From: DATLZM01 sp035559315
Lineage (GTDB): Bacteria > Actinomycetota > UBA4738 > HRBIN12
Length of the DNA: 24,090 nt
Assembly: GCA_035559315.1 (NCBI GenBank)
Contig: DATMBJ010000169.1
Coordinates: 1-24,090, forward strand
Direction: 5' to 3'
A program made the translations under genes and the position numbers. The notes beneath the pieces are model-generated. The model made no database searches and was not told the DNA's origin. It was given only the letters and a program-made list of their open reading frames with translations. Shown here in pieces: positions 14,229 through 24,090 of this stretch. Every line of letters begins with the position of its first letter. The stretch's first letter is position 1.

Positions 14229-14567
14229 GTGGACACCGGCGTGCGGACCATCCGGCTGACCGAGGCGGCCGCCGAGAAGGTCAAGGAGCTCCTGGCCGAG
14301 GAGGGGCGTGCCGACATCGCGCTCCGCGTGGCGGTGCAGCCCGGCGGCTGCTCCGGCCTCCGCTACGCGATGTACCTCGACGACCAGGTCTCCGACGGGG
14401 ACATCGTCGACGAGCAGTTCGGGGTCCGGGTGGTCGTGGACCGGATGAGCGCGCCCTACCTCTCGCAGGCGACGATCGATTTCGTCGACACGCTCGAGGC
14501 CTCCGGGTTCACGATCGACAACCCGGTGGCGCAGGGTACCTGCGCCTGCGGCCACTCGTTCCACTAG
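14229..14567 (+). CDS. erpA: A-type Fe-S carrier, ErpA/IscA-like
   Basis: The 112-aa HesB/IscA-family protein accepts clusters from a scaffold such as SufBCD and inserts them into target enzymes. The three conserved cysteines are C41 (QPGGCSGLRYAMYL), C105 and C107 (GTCACGHSFH), the usual C-x63-C-x-C pattern. The middle segment (VVDRMSAPYLSQATIDFVDTLEASGFTIDNP) is typical. It lies outside the suf operon, as is common, with its own -10. Likely clients in this window are KorAB and the Rieske protein, but that is only inference. ErpA and IscA cannot be told apart from the sequence alone; ErpA is the usual actinobacterial name. Confidence 0.93.
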   Translation: MDTGVRTIRLTEAAAEKVKELLAEEGRADIALRVAVQPGGCSGLRYAMYLDDQVSDGDIVDEQFGVRVVVDRMSAPYLSQATIDFVDTLEASGFTIDNPVAQGTCACGHSFH

Positions 14568-14590
14568 CCCCGGCCCGAGCCCGCCGGGGC
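14567..14590. terminator. Bidirectional hairpin between erpA and the aminotransferase gene
   Basis: GCCCCGGC (14567-14574) pairs perfectly with GCCGGGGC (14583-14590) around an 8-nt loop. It starts on the last base of the erpA stop, in the 54-nt gap between convergent genes. The symmetry suits termination from both sides. There is no T tract. Confidence 0.5.
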
Positions 14591-14621
14591 CCTCCGGCTC
14601 CCCGGACCGCCGGCCCGTCCG

Positions 14622-15863
14622 TCACGCGACGGCGTCGAGGGCCGCCCGGATCCCCTCGGCCAGCTCCCGGAGCTCCGCCGGGGAGATCGTGAGGGCCGGG
14701 GAGACCTGGAGCGCGCCGGTCGCCAGGGCGCGGGTGAGGATCCCCGCTTCCCGGCAGGCCCGCACCGCCCGTGCGGGGAGCGAGCCGTCGAGATCGGTGC
14801 GGAGCTGGACCGCGGCGAGGACGCCGGTGCCCGCCCTGACCTCCTCCACGAGCGGGTGGTCGGCGAGGGGGCGGAGCGCCTCGGCGAGGTCCTTCTCCAG
14901 CTGGAGGGCGGCGCCGGGTAGGTCCTCGCGCTCCATGATGCCGAGGTTGGCGAGGGCGGCCGCGGCGACCGCGGCGTGGCCGGAGTACGTGTACCCGTGC
15001 CGGAACATCCCGGCCTCGGGGCGACGGAAGGGCTCCACGACCCAGGGCGCGGCGAGGACGGCCCCCGCCGGGAGGTAGCCGCTCGTCACGCCCTTGGCGC
15101 AGGTGACGAGGTCCGGTTCCAGCCCGAAGCGCGTGCTGGCGAACCAGTCGCCGCACCGCCCGAAGCCCGTGATCACTTCGTCGGCCACGAACAGCACGCC
15201 GGCCTCCCGGCAGACCTCCCGTGCCTCCCGGAGGTAGCCCTCGGGCGGGGGGAACACGCCGCCCGCGCCGATCACGGGCTCGCAGAAGAAGGCGGCGACC
15301 CGCTCGGGCCCGGCCCGGTCGATCGCCTCCCGCAGACCCGCCGCGGAGTCCCAGGGCACCTCGAGCACGTCCGGGACGAGGGCCCCGTACCCCTGGGCGT
15401 TGGCCGGGATCCCCGCCAGGCTCGTCCCCCCGAGGTGCATCCCGTGGTAGGAGCGGCTCCGGTGGACGAGCACGCTCCGCTCGGGCCGCCCCACGAGCTG
15501 CCAGTAGCGGCGGGCGATCTTGAGGGCCGTGTCCACCGAGTCCGACCCGCCGCTCGTGAGGAACACCAGGCTCCCCGGGACCGGGGCCAGGGCCGCGACG
15601 CGCTCGGCCAGCTCGAGGGCGGGGCGGGTGGCGAGGTCACCGAAGGTCGAGTACGCGGGCAGCCGGCGCATCTGCGCGGCGGCCGCCTCCACGATCTCCT
15701 CGCGCCCGTAGCCGACGTTGCAGTACCAGAGCGAGGCGGTCGCGTCGAGGTAGCGGCGCCCGCGCTCGTCGTAGACGTGGACGCCCTCGCCCCGGTCGAT
15801 CACGAGCTCGCCCTCGCGCTCGAGCTGCGCGAGGTCGGAGAACGGGTGCCAGAGCGCGCCCAT
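14622..15863 (-). CDS. Class III PLP aminotransferase (omega-amino acid:pyruvate type)
   Basis: The 413-aa fold-type I aminotransferase has the N-terminal HPFSD/GVHVYDERGRRYLDATASLWYCNVGYG pattern of omega-amino-acid and adenosylmethionine-8-amino-7-oxononanoate aminotransferases. The SGGSDSVDTALKIAR phosphate loop, FVADEVITGFGRCG (with the PLP-contacting Asp) and the Schiff-base lysine K257 in CAKGVTSGYLPAGA are all present. The family usually transfers an amino group from beta-alanine, GABA, polyamines or similar amines to pyruvate; the substrate is not determinable. ATG 15863 lies 12 nt downstream of the metH stop on the same strand, so it is probably expressed with metH. No bio genes are nearby, which argues against BioA. 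Confidence 0.9.
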   Translation of the reverse strand: MGALWHPFSDLAQLEREGELVIDRGEGVHVYDERGRRYLDATASLWYCNVGYGREEIVEAAAAQMRRLPAYSTFGDLATRPALELAERVAALAPVPGSLVFLTSGGSDSVDTALKIARRYWQLVGRPERSVLVHRSRSYHGMHLGGTSLAGIPANAQGYGALVPDVLEVPWDSAAGLREAIDRAGPERVAAFFCEPVIGAGGVFPPPEGYLREAREVCREAGVLFVADEVITGFGRCGDWFASTRFGLEPDLVTCAKGVTSGYLPAGAVLAAPWVVEPFRRPEAGMFRHGYTYSGHAAVAAAALANLGIMEREDLPGAALQLEKDLAEALRPLADHPLVEEVRAGTGVLAAVQLRTDLDGSLPARAVRACREAGILTRALATGALQVSPALTISPAELRELAEGIRAALDAVA

Positions 15864-15875
15864 CGGCCGCCGAGC

Positions 15876-19613
<3,738 letters not shown>

Positions 19614-19626
19614 GGTGTGGCACGCG

Positions 19627-19665
19627 ATGCTAGCGGCGCCCGCGGCCCCTGACCAGCGGTCAGGG
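19627..19665 (-). promoter_or_regulatory. metH promoter with a palindrome over the -35 region
   Basis: On the minus strand TGGTCA (19655-19650) and TAGCAT (19632-19627) are separated by 17 nt, with the metH ATG 13 nt beyond. CCCTGACC-AGC-GGTCAGGG (19647-19665) is a perfect dyad with 8-bp arms covering the -35, as expected of a repressor operator. The regulator is unknown. Confidence 0.5.
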
Positions 19666-19721
19666 CCTCGCCGGGACGGCGAACCCGCGTCCCCCGGGGT
19701 GTCCGACCCGGAGCGGCGCGC

Positions 19722-19727
19722 TACCAT
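19722..19727 (+). promoter_or_regulatory. -10 element for the kor operon
   Basis: TACCAT lies 65 nt before the korA ATG, which gives a leader of about 58-60 nt that includes the Shine-Dalgarno sequence and hairpin. No clear -35 is visible. Confidence 0.4.
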
Positions 19728-19757
19728 CGAGGAGGCCCCATCCGTCCACGTCCATCG

Positions 19758-19792
19758 AAGGAGGCGCAGGCCGGCGCGAGCCGGCCCAGGAG
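19758..19792 (+). promoter_or_regulatory. Shine-Dalgarno plus bridging GCGA-tetraloop hairpin before korA
   Basis: A strong AAGGAGG (19758-19764) lies 28 nt from the korA ATG, too far for normal use. Between them GGCCGGC (19769-19775) and GCCGGCC (19780-19786) form a perfect 7-bp stem closed by a GCGA (GNRA) loop. If folded, the 18-nt hairpin leaves an effective spacing of 10 nt. A second AGGAG directly abuts the ATG and is too close to be useful. Confidence 0.55.
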
Positions 19793-21651
19793 ATGACGAA
19801 GACCGTCCAGGAAGCCCAGCACGTCGTCGTCCGGTTCGCGGGGGACTCGGGCGACGGGATGCAGCTCACCGGGGACCGGTTCACCACCGCCACGGCGGTC
19901 CTCGGCAACGACCTCGCGACCCTGCCCGACTTCCCGGCGGAGATCCGGGCGCCGGCCGGCACCGTCCACGGCGTGTCGGCCTTCCAGATCCACTTCGCGT
20001 CGGAGGACGTCACGACCCCCGGCGACCGCTGCGACGTCCTGGTGGCCATGAACCCGGCGGCGCTCCGGGCCAACCTAGGGGTGGTGCGCCGGGGCGGCAC
20101 CATCATCGTGAACGAGGACGCCTTCACCCCCCGGAACCTCGAGCGGGCGGGGTTCGCGAGCGACCCGCTCACCGACGGGACCCTCGAGGGGTACCAGGTC
20201 TACCGGGTGCCGATGACCTCGATGACGCTCCGGGCCACCGAGCACCTGCCGATCTCGAAGAAGGAGGCCGAGCGGTCGAAGAACATGTTCGCCCTCGGGC
20301 TCCTGTCGTGGATGTACGGCCGCCCGACCGACGTGACGCTCGCCTGGCTCGAGCGGAAGTTCGCCGGGAAGGCGGAGATCCTCGAGGCCAACGTGGCCGC
20401 GTTCAAGGCCGGCTACAACTTCGGCGAGACCACCGAGCTCTTCGCCCAGTCCTACCGGGTGCGTCCGGCCCCGGCCGCGCCCGGCCTGTACCGGAACGTC
20501 TCCGGGGCCCAGGCCCTGGCCTGGGGGCTCGTGGCGGCCTCCGAGCGGAGCGGGCTCCCGCTGTTCTACGCGAGCTACCCGATCACGCCGGCCTCCGAGC
20601 TCCTCCACGAGCTCGCGCGGCTCAAGAACTTCGGGGTCCGGACCCTCCAGGCCGAGGACGAGATCGCGGCGGCCAACGTGGCCCTGGGGGCGGCCTTCGC
20701 CGGCCACCTCGGGGTGACCGGGACCAGCGGGCCGGGGATGGACCTCAAGGCCGAGACCATCGGGCTCGCGGTGGCCCTGGAGCTCCCGATGGTGATCGTG
20801 GACGTCCAGCGGGCGGGGCCCTCCACCGGGATGCCCACCAAGACCGAGGCCGCGGACCTCCTGATGGCGATGTTCGGCCGGCACGGCGAGTCGCCGGTGC
20901 CGATCGTGGCGGCGAGCTCGCCCGCCCACTGCTTCGAGGCGGCGCTCGAGGCCGTGCGGATCGCGGTCAGGTACCGGACCCCGGTGATCCTGCTCTCCGA
21001 CACGTTCCTGTCGAACTCCTCCGAGCCGTGGCGGATCCCGGAGGTCGAGGACCTGCCCCGGATCGAGCCGAACTTCGCGACCCAGCCGAACTCGCCCGAG
21101 GGGTTCCTGCCCTACCTGCGGGACGAGAAGCTGGCCCGGCCCTGGGCGGTCCCCGGGACGCCCGGGCTCCAGCACCGGATCGGGGGGCTCGAGAAGGAGG
21201 ACGGGAGCGGCGACATCAGCTACGACCCGGAGAACCACGAGCGGATGACCCGCCTGCGGGCGGAGAAGGTGGCCCGGATCGCGGAGGACATCCCTCCGCT
21301 CGCCGTGGACGACCCCGACGGCGACGCCGAGCTCCTGGTGCTGGGGTGGGGCTCGACGCTCGGGACGATCCGCGCCGCGGTGCGCCGGGTCCGGGAGCAG
21401 GGCGGCAAGGTCGCCGCCGCCCACCTCGTCCACCTGAACCCGTTCCCGGCGAACACGGGGGACGTGGTCCGGGCCTACCGGAAGGTCCTGATCCCGGAGA
21501 TGAACCTGGGCCAGCTCGCGCTCCTCATCCGCGGCCGGTTCCTGGTGGACGCGGCGAGCTTCACGAAGGTGCAGGGCCTGCCGATCTTCGCCGAGGAGCT
21601 GGAGCGGGAGATCCTCCGGGTGCTCGAGGCCGAGCGGACGGGGAGCGTGGC

Positions 21652-21655
<4 letters not shown>
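19793..21655 (+). CDS. korA: 2-oxoacid:ferredoxin oxidoreductase, fused gamma-alpha subunit (KorA)
   Basis: KorA is part of the ferredoxin-dependent enzyme that oxidatively decarboxylates 2-oxoglutarate (or another 2-oxoacid) to an acyl-CoA. The 620-aa subunit fuses an N-terminal gamma domain (VVVRFAGDSGDGMQLTGDRFTT ... about residues 10-185) to an alpha/pyrimidine domain (FYASYPITPASELLHEL, LQAEDEIAAANVALGAAFAG, TGTSGPGMDLKAETIGLA, QRAGPSTGMPTKTEAADLL) and a C-terminal transketolase-like domain (LLVLGWGSTLGTIRAAVRRVREQG). ATG 19793 matches the usual family N-terminus. Its stop overlaps the korB start (ATGA). Actinobacteria use KorAB as an alternative to 2-oxoglutarate dehydrogenase; substrate specificity cannot be proved from the sequence. 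Confidence 0.93.
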
Positions 21656-22679
<1,024 letters not shown>

Positions 22680-22683
<4 letters not shown>

Positions 22684-23897
22684 CTCGAGCCCCGCCGCGG
22701 CGGCGGGCTCCCGCGCGCGGGGGCCGGCTGGCCACCCGGCCCCGCCCGCCGGAACCGCGCGAGGGCCGAGGAGGAGACGGCGTCCACCCGCCGCAGCTCG
22801 GCGACGACCCCGGGCAGCACCCGCAGCAGCTCGTCGATGGCGGCGTCGGGAGTGCTCCGCCCGATCCCCACGCGGAACACGGGGGTCCCCGGGAGGCCGA
22901 TCGCCGCGAGCACCGGGGAGGGCTCGGCCGGGGAGCCCGAGGCGACGGCCGCCCCGATCTCGAACCCCCGGTCGTCAAGGGCGAGCATGAGGGCCTCCGG
23001 GTCCAGGCCCGCGACCGAGAACCCCACGAGGTGCGGCACCCGCTGGGTGGGGTGGCCGTGGACGCGGACCCCGGGCACCCCGGCCAAGCCGCCGCGGAGC
23101 CGGTCGGTGAGCCGCCACTGGCGCGCGGCCTGGTCGGGGAGGTCGGAGAGGGCCTCGCGGAGGGCGACGGCCATCGCGGCGATCCCGGGCAGGTTCGGCG
23201 CTCCCGGCCGCCGTCGCCGCTCGCGCTCGTCCCCGTGGGCCTCGAGGGCCACGCCCCGCCGGACGAAGAGGGCTCCCACGCCGGGCGGCGCGCCGAACTT
23301 CCGCCCGGAGAGCGACGCCAGGTCGCAACCCAGCGCCTCCACGTCGACGGGGATCCGGCCCACGGTCTGGCAGGCGTCGGCGTGGAAGAGGACCCCGGCC
23401 TCGCGGCAGAGGCGGGCGGCCTCCGCGACCGGTTGGATCGTGCCGACCTCGTGGTTCGCGTGCTGGAGCGACGCCAGGACGGTGCCCGGACGGCGGACCT
23501 CCGCGGCGAACCGGTCCAGGTCGACGCGGGCGTGCTCGTCGACGGGGACCCGGACGACCTCGAACCCCTCGGCTTCGAGCGCAGCGGCGGCGCCGAGGGC
23601 CGCGGGGTGCTCCACGGCGGACGTCACGACCCGGCGGCCCCGGTCGCGCCGGGCGAGGGCCGCCCCCCGGATCGCGAGCGAGACGGACTCCGTGCCCCCC
23701 GAGGTGAACACGACCTCGTCGGGCTGGGCCCCGATGGCCGCCGCGACCTCCTCGCGCGACCGCTCCAGGAGCCGCCTCGCCGCCCGGCCGCTGGCGTGCA
23801 CCTGGAGGGGGTCGCCGAACGGTTCCAGGGCGGCGGCGGCGGCCCTCCTGGCCGCCTCCGGGGTCGGCGCCCCCGATCCCTCGTCCAGGTAGGTCAT
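22680..23897 (-). CDS. NifS/IscS-like PLP protein lacking the catalytic-loop cysteine
   Basis: The 405-aa product is clearly of the class V cysteine desulfurase fold: MTYLDEGSGAPTPEA N-terminus, FTSGGTESVSLAIRG, VTSAVEHPA (PLP-stacking His), ANHEVGTIQPV, HADACQTVG and the Schiff-base lysine K200. Two features are odd. The usual SGHK is SGRK (R199-K200), and the active-site loop that normally reads like SGSAC-SSG...EPS is AAVASGSPAEPS (residues 316-327) with no cysteine. The remaining cysteines lie in other motifs. It could be a cysteine/cystine C-S lyase (cf. C-DES, which lacks the Cys), another PLP enzyme, or inactive. The C-terminal 20-30 residues are Pro/Arg/Gly-rich. Its ATG overlaps the aquaporin stop (ATGA). 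Confidence 0.85.
22687..22710. terminator. Hairpin at the korB / NifS-like convergent end
   Basis: GAGCC(c)CGCCG (22687-22697) pairs with CGGCGGGCTC (22701-22710) with one bulged C and a 3-nt loop. It begins 4 nt after the korB stop and lies inside the last codons of the opposing gene. There is no T tract. It could terminate korAB transcripts. Confidence 0.4.
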
Positions 23898-24090
23898 CCC
23901 CGGTCGCGGTCCCGGATGCTACCGGACCCCACGAGGACGGCCGCCAGCGCCGCCCCCGCGACCGGGCCGGCCCACGGCACCCACCAGGACGTCCAGGCGC
24001 CCGAGACCAGGGCGGGGCCGAAGGCCCGCGCGGGGTTCAGCGCGGCGCCGGAGAGCGGGAGGGCGAGCAGCGCGGCCGCCGCGGTCGCGG
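23894..24090 (-). CDS. Aquaporin / MIP-family channel, C-terminal part (5' end outside the window)
   Basis: This frame is read from the minus strand. The visible 65 residues end ...SIRDRDRG and contain the second NPA box with its conserved arginine: LSGAALNPARAFGPALVSGAW, followed by WWVPWAGPVAGAALAAVLV, the last transmembrane helix of major intrinsic proteins. The pore asparagine and arginine of NPAR are intact. The N-terminal half lies beyond the right edge, so water versus glycerol type cannot be decided. Its TGA (23896-23894) overlaps the ATG of the NifS-like gene by 4 nt, so the two are translationally coupled. The frame is too short and edge-truncated for a normal ORF search. Confidence 0.85.
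   Translation of the reverse strand, partial: ATAAAALLALPLSGAALNPARAFGPALVSGAWTSWWVPWAGPVAGAALAAVLVGSGSIRDRDRG

Noticed and set aside
19614..19727. A longer MetH N-terminus starting at 19727
   Set aside because: The extra 38 residues are unlike MetH and would place the start over the kor -10 and the metH palindrome/promoter; ATG 19613 already precedes the conserved domain by about 40 residues.
19614..19792. A SAM or cobalamin riboswitch in front of metH
   Set aside because: The metH leader is only about 13 nt after its -10, and the 179-nt region shows a short palindrome and a hairpin for the other strand, not the multi-helix core of either riboswitch.
23916..23921. TAGCAT on the minus strand upstream of the NifS-like gene as its promoter
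   Set aside because: It lies inside the aquaporin coding sequence, 18 nt from the ATG, and the ATGA overlap already explains expression. A weak internal promoter cannot be excluded, but I would not annotate it.

Overview
This window is very GC-rich chromosomal DNA, most likely from an actinobacterium (Actinomycetota). The evidence is: a suf operon in the actinobacterial order with a Rieske ferredoxin between sufD and sufC; a mycothiol-dependent maleylpyruvate-isomerase-family protein; a SigK/RskA-like sigma/anti-sigma pair; many GTG starts; and several start codons placed 6-7 nt after a TANNNT -10 element, as in leaderless actinobacterial transcripts. I cannot name a genus. There are 18 protein genes (two cut by the window edges), and I see no RNA genes, insertion sequences, CRISPR arrays or signs of recent transfer.

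Layout. (1) 1-6757, plus strand: a 3-mercaptopyruvate/thiosulfate sulfurtransferase, then an Fe-S cluster assembly operon sufB-sufD-Rieske-sufC-sufS-sufU. (2) 6865-10310, plus: a secreted/membrane DUF2207 protein, then a two-gene unit of a small SAM methyltransferase and a GNAT_6 (FemAB-like) acyltransferase. (3) 10307-12479, minus: a RskA-like anti-sigma factor, its ECF sigma factor, and a mycothiol-dependent DinB-fold protein. (4) 12532-14567, plus: glycerate kinase, YbaK/EbsC deacylase, and an ErpA/IscA A-type Fe-S carrier. (5) 14622-19613, minus: a class III aminotransferase downstream of cobalamin-dependent methionine synthase metH. (6) 19793-22683, plus: the two subunits of a ferredoxin-dependent 2-oxoacid oxidoreductase (korA/korB). 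(7) 22680-24090, minus: a cysteine-desulfurase-like protein translationally coupled to an aquaporin that runs off the right edge.

The recurring theme is sulfur and iron-sulfur metabolism. The suf operon and ErpA make and deliver clusters. KorAB needs clusters and ferredoxin. The sulfurtransferase and two NifS/SufS-type proteins handle sulfane sulfur, and MetH belongs to sulfur amino acid metabolism. I see no new multi-gene system. The most unusual items are: the second NifS-like protein, which lacks the catalytic-loop cysteine and sits in an operon with an aquaporin; a GCGA-tetraloop hairpin that appears to bring a distant Shine-Dalgarno next to the korA start; an 8-bp-arm palindrome over the metH -35 region; a repeated TAGCATC promoter element; and two pairs of convergent genes whose stop codons interlock in the tetranucleotide CTAG.
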